23,010 bases of DNA. Origin: a virus. Shown here in pieces: positions 7,523 through 14,388 of this stretch. The stretch's first letter is position 1. Every line of letters starts with the position of its first letter. Both the position numbers and the translations under genes were made by a program. Where the stretch lies: positions 1 to 23,010 of the IMG/VR virus record IMGVR_UViG_3300029319_008488. The stretch is one strand, 5' to 3'. The notes under the pieces were generated by a model, which was not told the origin of the DNA, did not search any database, and saw only the letters and a list, made by a program, of their open reading frames with translations.

Positions 7523-7908
7523 TGATTAAAGACACACCTACAAAAGAACAAGTAGAGGCAGTAGATACACAAGATGTCGTAAGATATATGGAGAGAACTT
7601 ATCCTGAAATGACAGGTGAGTTTCTAAAAATACAATCAGAACAATATGAATTGTTTTGTAGAAAACAATATGATTATGGCCCACAGAATATTGCAGTGGG
7701 GACGATTCTAAAAACTAAAGAAGATGTCAAGTTATCATTGTTGGGTATTTGGTTCAGAATGAATGACAAGATAGAAAGACTAAAAACATTATTGATGAGA
7801 AACGGAGAGAATTCAGTTGAGGGAGAACCCGTAACTGATAGTTTTTCAGATGTATCAAATTATGGAGTTATGGCACAAGTAGTGGCGAGAGGTAAATGGG
7901 CAAAATGA
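7522..7908 (+). CDS. DUF1599-family protein (nucleotide-modification-associated domain 1)
   Basis: This 128-aa protein has the pattern of DUF1599: KQYDYG (48-53), a helix with GIWFRMNDKIERLKTL (75-90), and TDSFSDVSNYGVMAQV (105-120). Members are small all-alpha proteins common in phages, and the D-Y-G and dKieRl motifs recall MazG-like nucleotide pyrophosphatases, but no activity is proven here. The family has been linked by genome context to nucleotide modification, hence its name. It follows the clamp loader with a TAATG overlap and runs into the next small ORF through ATGA, so it is part of the replication transcript. Confidence 0.72.
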   Translation: MIKDTPTKEQVEAVDTQDVVRYMERTYPEMTGEFLKIQSEQYELFCRKQYDYGPQNIAVGTILKTKEDVKLSLLGIWFRMNDKIERLKTLLMRNGENSVEGEPVTDSFSDVSNYGVMAQVVARGKWAK

Positions 7909-8033
7909 GTAAACAATATACAATGAAATGTAGAGCAGGAGAATATTATTCAGAAGGATATTTCCAATTAGGTTGGGAGATATTCAAACATAGATGTTGG
8001 CATTTATGGAACCACGGTAAATGGATGGATTAG
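7905..8033 (+). CDS. Small Trp-rich hypothetical protein (42 aa)
   Basis: A 42-codon ORF begins with an ATGA overlap at the stop of the DUF1599 gene and ends at TAG 8031-8033, 13 bases inside the next gene. This tight fit between two real genes makes it likely to be translated. The protein is rich in aromatic residues (four Trp, four Tyr, two Phe) and has two Cys (C9, C31) plus H29, H33 and H37, which could bind metal, but no known domain is recognised. No membrane segment or signal peptide is seen. Function unknown. Confidence 0.55.
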   Translation: MSKQYTMKCRAGEYYSEGYFQLGWEIFKHRCWHLWNHGKWMD

Positions 8034-8866
8034 TGGGTAAGATAAGTTATAGTCAGTTCGCAATGTGGGACAAATGTCCTTACACTTGGAAAGCAAATTA
8101 TGTGGATAAAGCAGAGACTTTCAAGGGTAATATTTACACCTTGTTCGGTAGTGCTATTCACGAAACTATTCAAGCATATTTAGTTTGTTATTATGAACGA
8201 ACAATCAAAGAAGCTGATGAATTACCATTACACGATATTTTGATTTATCGTATGAAAGAATTATATAAAGAATCCAAAGAAAGATATGGTGATGAGTTTG
8301 AAGTAGACCAAAAAGAAATGATTGAGTTCACTAATGACGGATTTGCTATCATTGATGAGTTCTTAAAAAGAAAAGGTAGTCATTTCAAAAAGAAAGATAC
8401 AGAGTTAGTTGGTATCGAGATGAATCTAAATTACGACTTACCAAAAGATATGAAGTTTGTTGGTTATATGGATGTTGTTCTACACGACAAGAAAACAGGT
8501 AGAATGAAAATCATTGATATCAAATCATCTACTATGGGGTGGAACAAATATATGAAAGCCGACAAGAACAAAACTAATCAGTTATTGTTATATAAATACT
8601 TTATGGCAAAACAATTAGATATATCGATAGATAAAATAGATATTGAATACTTAATATTAAAGAGAAGATTGTATGAAAATATGATGTATCCACAAAAAAG
8701 AATTCAGGCGTTCTCGCCAGCAAGTGGAAAACCAAGTGTTAACAAAGTTATGAAAAGGTTAGATGAATTTATCAATGAGTGTTATGATGACAAAGGTAAA
8801 ATCATACCTAACGAATATGAAAAATGTGAGAAACACTTAAAGTGTAGAATGTGTAAGGATTTATAA
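8021..8866 (+). CDS. PD-(D/E)XK nuclease with Fe-S cysteines (Cas4/RecB-like)
   Basis: This 281-aa protein has the RecB/Cas4 nuclease layout. SYSQFAMWDKCPYTW holds C19, then GSAIHETI has the conserved His (H47), then GYMDVV gives D151, IIDIKSS gives D166-x-K168, and NQLLLYKY supplies the Q187 and Y191 helix. The C-terminal C269-x5-C275-x2-C278 together with C19 would bind a [4Fe-4S] cluster, as in AddB and Cas4. It is likely a 5' to 3' or end-resecting DNA exonuclease for phage recombination or replication. There is no Cas1 or repeat array nearby, so a CRISPR role is not supported. The ATG at 8021 overlaps the small ORF; an internal alternative is not needed because the SYSQF motif is close to the start. 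Confidence 0.87.
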   Translation: MDGLVGKISYSQFAMWDKCPYTWKANYVDKAETFKGNIYTLFGSAIHETIQAYLVCYYERTIKEADELPLHDILIYRMKELYKESKERYGDEFEVDQKEMIEFTNDGFAIIDEFLKRKGSHFKKKDTELVGIEMNLNYDLPKDMKFVGYMDVVLHDKKTGRMKIIDIKSSTMGWNKYMKADKNKTNQLLLYKYFMAKQLDISIDKIDIEYLILKRRLYENMMYPQKRIQAFSPASGKPSVNKVMKRLDEFINECYDDKGKIIPNEYEKCEKHLKCRMCKDL

Positions 8867-9327
8867 TGATTGTGCCAGTATTAAGATTAAAGTTATCAGA
8901 CTTTTTAGGAACAGACTATGAGAAAGAAGTTCTTGATAAACTTAGAGAGATAAACAATAAAGACTATATGCCACCATTTGAAATATATTTGTGGTATGAT
9001 AGAGATAATGACAAAGTTGATTTAAGTAGATTAAAAGATTTTATTGTTGATTGGGAAAGTAAAGGAGATTTCAAAAGTAGAACCATTATAGTTCCTGAAT
9101 TCTTTGATAGACCAGTTGACTTTATTTGGTATGATATAATACCAAGAGAGGTGTATGATAATCATCATATACAATATTCAAGATTTAGTTGGGTATACTC
9201 AAATGCAGAAACTGGCATTTTAGAGGGTTTAAAAGAATATATAAAAACCTTCGAGTTTATAATAACGGACAGACTACCGAGAAAACAAAAGAGAAACGAC
9301 TATGAAAATAGCAATCATAGGAAGTAG
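8866..9327 (+). CDS. Hypothetical protein
   Basis: I do not recognise this 153-aa protein. It has alternating strands and helices (FEIYLWYDRDND, SRTIIVPEFF, VDFIWYDIIPREVY, FEFIITDRL) and a basic, polar C-terminus (RLPRKQKRNDYENSNHRK). There is no signal peptide, membrane segment or cysteine pair. The start is a TAATG overlap with the Fe-S nuclease, and the end overlaps the SLOG gene by 26 bases, so it is co-translated with DNA-processing neighbours. A link to the nuclease is only inferred from position. Confidence 0.7.
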   Translation: MIVPVLRLKLSDFLGTDYEKEVLDKLREINNKDYMPPFEIYLWYDRDNDKVDLSRLKDFIVDWESKGDFKSRTIIVPEFFDRPVDFIWYDIIPREVYDNHHIQYSRFSWVYSNAETGILEGLKEYIKTFEFIITDRLPRKQKRNDYENSNHRK

Positions 9328-9700
9328 AACTTATACCAACAAAACAAAAATGAAAAACTTTATGTTCAGATTAAAAATGGAACATACAGATGTGGAGGTA
9401 GTTAGTGGTGGTGCCAAAGACGGAGCAGATAAATACGCGAAGAAATTTGCATTAGAATTTAAAATACCTTATAGTGAGTTTCCACCACAACATCAACCAC
9501 ACAATATGCATTGTGTAATGGAGGCATATAATTACGGAAAACCTTACAATGTAGGTTATTATCACAAAAGAAATAAAGATTTAGTAAAATATTCAGATAA
9601 AGTTGTGGCATTTTGTAAAGACGGAAACATAACTAACGGAACAAAGTCAGCATTAGAATATTGTAAAAAAATAGATAAAAAGTTTGTTATTTTAAGTTAA
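9302..9700 (+). CDS. SLOG / DUF2493-family nucleotide-binding protein
   Basis: This 132-aa Rossmann-like protein starts with IIGSRTYTN (5-13), has VVSGGAKDGADKYAKKFA (33-50), the YHKRNKDLVKYSDKVVAF stretch with R90-N91, and NGTKSALEYCKK (112-123). These are the usual elements of the YpsA/DUF2493 branch of SLOG proteins (related to DprA and lysine-decarboxylase-like proteins), which bind nucleotides or nucleotide-derived ligands. Phages carry many of these; roles in NAD or nucleotide-signal handling have been proposed for relatives but none is proven here. It is the last gene before a 36-base AT-rich gap. Confidence 0.82.
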   Translation: MKIAIIGSRTYTNKTKMKNFMFRLKMEHTDVEVVSGGAKDGADKYAKKFALEFKIPYSEFPPQHQPHNMHCVMEAYNYGKPYNVGYYHKRNKDLVKYSDKVVAFCKDGNITNGTKSALEYCKKIDKKFVILS

Positions 9701-9710
9701 AGTTGATATT

Positions 9711-9726
9711 TATATATACATATATA
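9711..9726 (+). promoter_or_regulatory. AT-rich inverted repeat before the RHH gene
   Basis: TATATA (9711-9716) and TATATA (9721-9726) flank TACA in the 36-base gap upstream of the RHH protein at 9737. It could be part of a promoter or an autoregulatory operator, since RHH proteins often bind such sites. AAGGA at 9727-9731 is the likely ribosome binding site. In sequence this AT-rich the repeat could be chance. Confidence 0.25.
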
Positions 9727-9736
9727 CAAGGACAAT

Positions 9737-9931
9737 ATGAAAGAAGAAAAATTAACATCAGTAAAAGTCATTGACGAACTCTATAAAAAGTTTAGAGAGA
9801 AATCTATTCGTGATGACTTTTCATTACAGAAATTAGTAAATCGTAGTTTGGATTTATTTGTTCACGATAAAGATTTCGCAAAAACAATTGTTGAATACGA
9901 AAACTTAGAAGAGAGTGGTTCAAAATACTAA
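9737..9931 (+). CDS. Ribbon-helix-helix DNA-binding protein
   Basis: This 64-aa protein begins with a strand (KLTSVKVIDELYKKF) followed by two helices (IRDDFSLQKLVNRSLDLFVHD), the shape of Arc/MetJ/CopG-type RHH proteins. In these the N-terminal strand pairs in a dimer and enters the major groove. The S-L-Q-K-L-V-N-R-S-L stretch matches the second helix of such phage proteins. It probably regulates transcription, possibly of its own operon or the glycosyltransferases that follow 18 bases downstream. Target and effect unknown. Confidence 0.7.
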   Translation: MKEEKLTSVKVIDELYKKFREKSIRDDFSLQKLVNRSLDLFVHDKDFAKTIVEYENLEESGSKY

Positions 9932-9949
9932 CAAATAAAAAAGGGTTGT

Positions 9950-11395
9950 ATGTCAGAATTAAAGTTACCAAAATTAAAAAAAGTAGAAGATATTGAATTT
10001 AAAAAAAGTGATAAGAAAAAGATATTACTATTATCAGATGATTTAAGAATGTCAAGTGGCGTCGGAACAATGTCAAGAGAAATTGTTATGGGAACTCTTG
10101 ATACATTTGATTGGGTTCAAGTCGGTGGTGCTATCAAACATCCTGATAACGGTAAAATAGTTGATATGAACCAAAGTGTTAGAGAAGAAACAGGTATTGA
10201 GGACGCTAATTTAAAAATTTATCCAGTAGATGGCTATGGAAGTCCAGAACTACTTAGACATTTACTATCAGTAGAAAAGCCGGACGCAATCTTACACTAC
10301 ACAGACCCAAGATTTTGGGGTTGGTTGTATCAAATGGAACACGAAGTAAGACAAAATGTTCCTATATACTATTACAATATATGGGATGACTTACCTTATC
10401 CAAGGTGGAACGAACCATACTATGAAAGTTGTGATTTGATTATGAATATTTCAAAACAAACACACAACATAGTTCAAAATGTATGTCAAGACAGACCAAG
10501 AACAGATTGGGATTCTACTTATGTTCCACACGGAATCAATGAGAAGTATTTTTATCCCGTAAAGAATGAAAAAGAAAGATTACAAATGAATAAGATGAAA
10601 TCTGAATTATTTCAAGGACAAGATATTGAGTTTTGTTTGTTTTATAATAATAGAAATATCAGAAGAAAAATGACTTCCGATACGATTATGGCTTTCAAAA
10701 CATTTGCAGACAAACTTCCAAAAGAAAAAAGAGATAAAGTTGCATTTGTTCTACATACTCAACCAATTGACCCAAATGGAACAGATTTACCAGCGGTTGT
10801 TCAAGAGTTGTGTCCTGATTTGAATATCATTTTTTCAACTGAAAAACTATCTAATGAACATTTGAATTACTTATACAACATTGTTGATGTTACGATTAAC
10901 ATCGCATCAAATGAAGGATTTGGATTAGGAACTTGTGAATCTCTAATGTGTGGGACACCAATCATTGTTAATGTTACAGGTGGATTACAAGACCAATGTG
11001 GATTCAAGATAGGAGATGAGTATTTAACTTATAAAGATTATGGTAAGATTGAATCTCTACATAATTGGAGAGATTGGGAAAACAACGAAGACTTAACTTA
11101 CGGCGAGTGGGTAAAACCAATATGGCCAAGAACTCGTTCAATGATGGGTTCACCACCAACACCATATATTATGGATGATAGATGTGATTGGTTTGAAGTC
11201 GCAGATAAAATTCAAGAGTGGTATGATATGTCAAAAGAGGAAAGAGATGAGTGTGGGTTCAAAGGACACGAGTGGGTTTGTGGAGATGACTCTATGATGA
11301 CGGCTCGTTGGATGTGTAAAAACTTTACAGACCATATGAACACTGCATTTGATAAATGGGAACCAAGAAAACCATATGAGGTATTTAAATTATGA
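9950..11395 (+). CDS. GT-B glycosyltransferase (GT4-like), KLPKLKK N-terminal tail
   Basis: This 481-aa protein has a GT-B fold. The N-terminal domain holds ILLLSDDLRMSSGVGTMSREIV (25-46), a GT4-type acceptor loop; VPHGIN (192-197) marks the domain linker; and NEGFGLGTCESLMCGTPIIV (321-340) is the C-terminal nucleotide-sugar site with the E-x7-E pattern of GT4 enzymes. It should retain the anomeric configuration; donor and acceptor are unknown. Residues 4-15 are LKLPKLKKVEDI, nearly the same peptide as at the C-terminus of the next enzyme. The ATG follows AAGGG at 9941-9945. The stop overlaps the next ATG as ATGA, so the two enzymes are made together. Confidence 0.88.
   Translation: MSELKLPKLKKVEDIEFKKSDKKKILLLSDDLRMSSGVGTMSREIVMGTLDTFDWVQVGGAIKHPDNGKIVDMNQSVREETGIEDANLKIYPVDGYGSPELLRHLLSVEKPDAILHYTDPRFWGWLYQMEHEVRQNVPIYYYNIWDDLPYPRWNEPYYESCDLIMNISKQTHNIVQNVCQDRPRTDWDSTYVPHGINEKYFYPVKNEKERLQMNKMKSELFQGQDIEFCLFYNNRNIRRKMTSDTIMAFKTFADKLPKEKRDKVAFVLHTQPIDPNGTDLPAVVQELCPDLNIIFSTEKLSNEHLNYLYNIVDVTINIASNEGFGLGTCESLMCGTPIIVNVTGGLQDQCGFKIGDEYLTYKDYGKIESLHNWRDWENNEDLTYGEWVKPIWPRTRSMMGSPPTPYIMDDRCDWFEVADKIQEWYDMSKEERDECGFKGHEWVCGDDSMMTARWMCKNFTDHMNTAFDKWEPRKPYEVFKL
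9966..9983 (+). repeat. 18-nt direct repeat, copy 1
   Basis: TACCAAAATTAAAAAAAG occurs here and identically at 12731-12748. It encodes the LPKLKK peptide at the start of the first GT-B enzyme. The next 11 bases (GTAGAAGATAT, 9983-9993) are also repeated near the second copy, but upstream of it, as expected if both come from a tandem unit. Confidence 0.85.
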
Positions 11396-12753
11396 GTAAA
11401 CCAACAATATTAGTAACTGCACCCGTAACAACAAGAAGTGGATATGGAAACCACTCACGAGATATTTGTAGAGCATTAATTGAATCAGATAAGTATGATG
11501 TTAAGATTAATCCTTGTCGTTGGGGAACAACACCTATGAACGCATTAGAAAAAGATAATCCACATCATCAGAAGATAAATGAAAGACTACTAAAGACACC
11601 AAATTTATCAGAACAACCTGATTTACACATTCACATTGTAATTCCAAATGAATTCCAACCAATAGGTAAAAAAAATATAGGCATTACAGCCGGTATTGAA
11701 CACACTCTACCACCAGCAGAGTGGATTATGGGAGTGAATCGTATGGACTTAACAATATGCACATCAGAGTTTTCAAAACAAGGATTTGTATCAACTTCAT
11801 ATGACCAAATTGATAACAACACAAATAAGGTAATGGGGGTTGTAAAGACTGAAAAGCCACTTGAAGTATTATTTGAAGGAGCAGACCCTGAAATATACAA
11901 AGAAACTAAAGAATTTTCTAAACAATTATTGGATGAATTTGAACAAATTGAAGAAGACTTTTGTTTCTTATTTGTAGGACATTGGTTAAGTGGTGGTCTT
12001 GGTGAAGACAGAAAAGATGTAGGTATGATGTTAAAAGTTTTTTATGAAGTATTTAAGAACAAGAAGAATCCACCAGCATTAATTATGAAAACAAGTAGTG
12101 CTGATTTTTCAATCATTGATAGAAGAACAATGATAGAAAGAATAGAAACTATCAAAAACTCTATCAAAGCAGATACTCTACCAAATGTATATTTATTACA
12201 CGGAGACTTATCTGATGAAGAGATGAATGATATGTATAATCACCCAAAAGTAAAAGCTCATTTGACATTTACACACGGAGAGGGATTTGGAAGACCATTG
12301 TTAGAAGCAACATTTAGTGGTAAACCAGTCATAGCACCTATCTCAACAGGTCAAGCAGATTTCTTAGATAAAGATTATAGTGTTGAGATACCACACACGA
12401 TGGCAAAAGTTCCACCATCTGCATTTCCAAAAGAGTATCAAAATCCAGAAGCACAATGGGCTAATGTAAATTATGGAATGGCTTCTAAAATTATAAAAGA
12501 TGTCTTTGAAAATTATAGTAAGTATCAGTTGAAAGCCAAAAAGCAGATGATTGTAAATACTGATATGTTCTCTCACGAAGCTATGAAGGAAAAGTTAGAG
12601 AAAATAGTTGATAAAATATTAGAGTCAATTCCACAAAAAGTTCAATTAACTTTACCAAAACTCGGGCAAGACAATGCACTAAGTAGGATTGGTAAAAAGA
12701 AAAGTGTAGAAAAGGTAGAAGATATAAAACTACCAAAATTAAAAAAAGGATAG
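11392..12753 (+). CDS. GT-B glycosyltransferase (GT4-like), KLPKLKK C-terminal tail
   Basis: This 453-aa enzyme has RSGYGNHSRDICRAL (15-29) in the N-terminal domain, EGADPEIY (162-169) at the linker and HGEGFGRPLLEATFSGKPVI (295-314) in the C-terminal nucleotide-sugar site, the E-x7-E signature of GT4. VPNEF and AGIEHT regions are consistent with other phage and bacterial GT4 proteins. After the catalytic part there is a tail of about 36 residues with two copies of an L-P-K-L motif: QLTLPKLG (418-425) and VEDIKLPKLKKG (442-453). The tail does not belong to the GT fold. Probably acts with the upstream enzyme; they share the tail motif and overlap by ATGA. Donor and acceptor unknown. Confidence 0.88.
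   Translation: MSKPTILVTAPVTTRSGYGNHSRDICRALIESDKYDVKINPCRWGTTPMNALEKDNPHHQKINERLLKTPNLSEQPDLHIHIVIPNEFQPIGKKNIGITAGIEHTLPPAEWIMGVNRMDLTICTSEFSKQGFVSTSYDQIDNNTNKVMGVVKTEKPLEVLFEGADPEIYKETKEFSKQLLDEFEQIEEDFCFLFVGHWLSGGLGEDRKDVGMMLKVFYEVFKNKKNPPALIMKTSSADFSIIDRRTMIERIETIKNSIKADTLPNVYLLHGDLSDEEMNDMYNHPKVKAHLTFTHGEGFGRPLLEATFSGKPVIAPISTGQADFLDKDYSVEIPHTMAKVPPSAFPKEYQNPEAQWANVNYGMASKIIKDVFENYSKYQLKAKKQMIVNTDMFSHEAMKEKLEKIVDKILESIPQKVQLTLPKLGQDNALSRIGKKKSVEKVEDIKLPKLKKG
12731..12748 (+). repeat. 18-nt direct repeat, copy 2
   Basis: This is identical to 9966-9983 and encodes the final LPKLKK of the second GT-B enzyme. GTAGAAGATAT at 12715-12725 repeats the bases at 9983-9993. The two copies lie about 2.8 kb apart and bracket the enzyme pair. 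Confidence 0.85.
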
Positions 12754-12754
12754 T

Positions 12755-13213
12755 ATGGCAGAAATAAAAATAACTTGTCCAAATTGTTTTAATGATGAAA
12801 AATGTTTTGAGGACAAATTGGAAATAGAAGAGTTTAGTTCTTTTATGTGTTTTAATTGTGGTTTCACAAGTAATTCACTATACAAAAATGATTCAGATAG
12901 TCTAAAGAAAGTTCAAGAATCATCAACAGAACTAATGAATGAAATCAGTATGTATGATTATGATAGAAAAATACATTGGTTTCCTTCTATTTTGAATATG
13001 GGTAAATTGGGAATCATATATCCCGAAGGAACAAAAGATAATTGGGTATGGAAATTTGCAGGTGTGAGAAAGTTATCACCAAAAGAAAGAAAAGACCCAC
13101 AATACAATGGGCATGAACATACATTAGATATGAAAAATGCCAGAGAGTATGGACAATATGAATTTCAACAAGCTTGTCAAGATATGGGAATCATTAGAGA
13201 TTTAGATAAATGA
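12755..13213 (+). CDS. Zinc-ribbon hypothetical protein
   Basis: This 152-aa protein starts with a four-cysteine zinc ribbon: C8-P-N-C11 and C32-F-N-C35, spaced as in rubredoxin-type knuckles. The rest has WFPSILNMGKLGIIYPEG and NWVWKFAGVRKLSPKERKDP, which I do not recognise. Zinc ribbons of this kind usually hold a protein's own fold together or touch nucleic acid, so a DNA or RNA role is possible but not shown. The ATG follows the stop of the glycosyltransferase by one base, with AAAGGA at its end as ribosome binding site. Confidence 0.7.
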   Translation: MAEIKITCPNCFNDEKCFEDKLEIEEFSSFMCFNCGFTSNSLYKNDSDSLKKVQESSTELMNEISMYDYDRKIHWFPSILNMGKLGIIYPEGTKDNWVWKFAGVRKLSPKERKDPQYNGHEHTLDMKNAREYGQYEFQQACQDMGIIRDLDK

Positions 13214-13713
13214 AAAACACAACTTGGACAAAAGTAGAATCAGGACAAATAGTTTCATTTTTATACAGAAGTAAAAACTCAACCAAAACTGAAAAAAGAA
13301 CGGTGTTGTGTATAGACCCATCATATACTTACAGAAAAAAGTCTACTGGTAGAAATGTTAAATTATTTGTAGGATTACAATTAGAAACAACTTTAAGAGG
13401 CCCAATTAATTCAGCAAAATTAGATAAGGTGATTAGACTACTTGGTGGTGTAAGACTTGATGACGGAGCAGTTGAGGTAGGAAATTTTACTGGTAGAGAG
13501 AGAATGCAAGATACTGATACAGAAAACCTTTTAGAAAAAGTAAGGGGACTAAGAAAATTTATACAAAAGAATGATGTATTTAGAACATACTTTTTACGAG
13601 AGTGTAGAAAAAGAAGAGTATTTTTAGTTGATGATTACCAAAGACTACCAAAAAAGCATACAGACAAGATAATACTTGAACAAAATTTGGAGAAATTAAT
13701 AAATGAAAATTAG
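13210..13713 (+). CDS. Hypothetical phage protein, small beta-barrel N-terminus
   Basis: I do not recognise this 167-aa protein with certainty. The N-terminal 60 residues (GQIVSFLYRSKN, KRTVLCIDPSY, VKLFVGLQL) look like a small beta barrel; similar short proteins with the pattern G-x-I-V-x-F-x-Y then V-L-x-x-x-P-x-Y then G-L-x-L are frequent in T4-like phage genomes. The C-terminal half is basic and helical (KVRGLRKFIQKND, RECRKRRVFLVDDYQRL), which would suit nucleic acid or protein binding. It starts with an ATGA overlap and ends 11 bases inside the next gene. Confidence 0.65.
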   Translation: MKNTTWTKVESGQIVSFLYRSKNSTKTEKRTVLCIDPSYTYRKKSTGRNVKLFVGLQLETTLRGPINSAKLDKVIRLLGGVRLDDGAVEVGNFTGRERMQDTDTENLLEKVRGLRKFIQKNDVFRTYFLRECRKRRVFLVDDYQRLPKKHTDKIILEQNLEKLINEN

Positions 13714-14359
13714 TTATGGTATAACGGTTTATAATGAACATAAGGAAATAGATAATTTATTATTTCATCTATCTAAACACATTAGAGAAGAAGATGAAGT
13801 GGTGGTTACACAAGATATATCAAAAATAGGAACAGGTGTTTTTGAACCTGAATTTCAAGCACTCGAAAAGGTGTTGGAAAAATATGAATATGGAACTTAT
13901 TTTAATAATTTAAAAGTAATATCATTTAATTTCAACAAAGATTTTTCAGCATTAAAAAATTATACAAAAGAACATTGTTCGGGTGATTATGTATTTCATA
14001 TTGACGCAGATGAGATACCAAATGAGACATTGATAAAACAACTACCAACAATATTAGAAATCAATGAAGCAGAATTAGTTTGGGTTCCAAGAATCAATAT
14101 TGTAAATGGTATTACTGACTGGCATTTGAATCATTGGAAATGGAGACAAACGGAAGAGGGTTGGATAAATTTTCCTGACTATCAGGCACGAATATTTAAA
14201 AATGTAAAACATATTAAATGGATTAAACCAGTTCACGAGATAATAGATGGAGCACAAACATATGCTCACTTACCACCACACGAAGAACTAACTCTAAAGC
14301 ATGAAAAAGATATCGTTAGACAAGAAGTTCAAAATAAACTATATGAGGACATAATATAA
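13703..14359 (+). CDS. GT-A family glycosyltransferase (GT2-like)
   Basis: This 218-aa protein has the GT2 layout: ISYGITVYNEHKEIDNLL (3-20) at the nucleotide-binding strand, KNYTKEHCSGDYVFHIDADE (85-104) with the D101-A-D103 metal site, and ARIFKNVKHIKWIKPVHE as the acceptor-side loop, with WHLNHWKWR between. At 218 residues it is a short but complete GT-A domain, of the type often called WaaE/KdtX-like. Its acceptor cannot be told. The ATG overlaps the previous gene by 11 bases. Its stop, TAA at 14357-14359, is directly followed by the region where the aldolase reading frame begins. Confidence 0.82.
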   Translation: MKISYGITVYNEHKEIDNLLFHLSKHIREEDEVVVTQDISKIGTGVFEPEFQALEKVLEKYEYGTYFNNLKVISFNFNKDFSALKNYTKEHCSGDYVFHIDADEIPNETLIKQLPTILEINEAELVWVPRINIVNGITDWHLNHWKWRQTEEGWINFPDYQARIFKNVKHIKWIKPVHEIIDGAQTYAHLPPHEELTLKHEKDIVRQEVQNKLYEDII

Positions 14360-14388
14360 TTAAAAAATTAACAGAGAATCTTAAGTCT

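Noticed and set aside
8021-8866. Cas4-like nuclease as evidence of a CRISPR system
   Set aside because: There is no Cas1, Cas2 or other cas gene and no repeat array in the window; stand-alone RecB/Cas4-like nucleases are common in phages.
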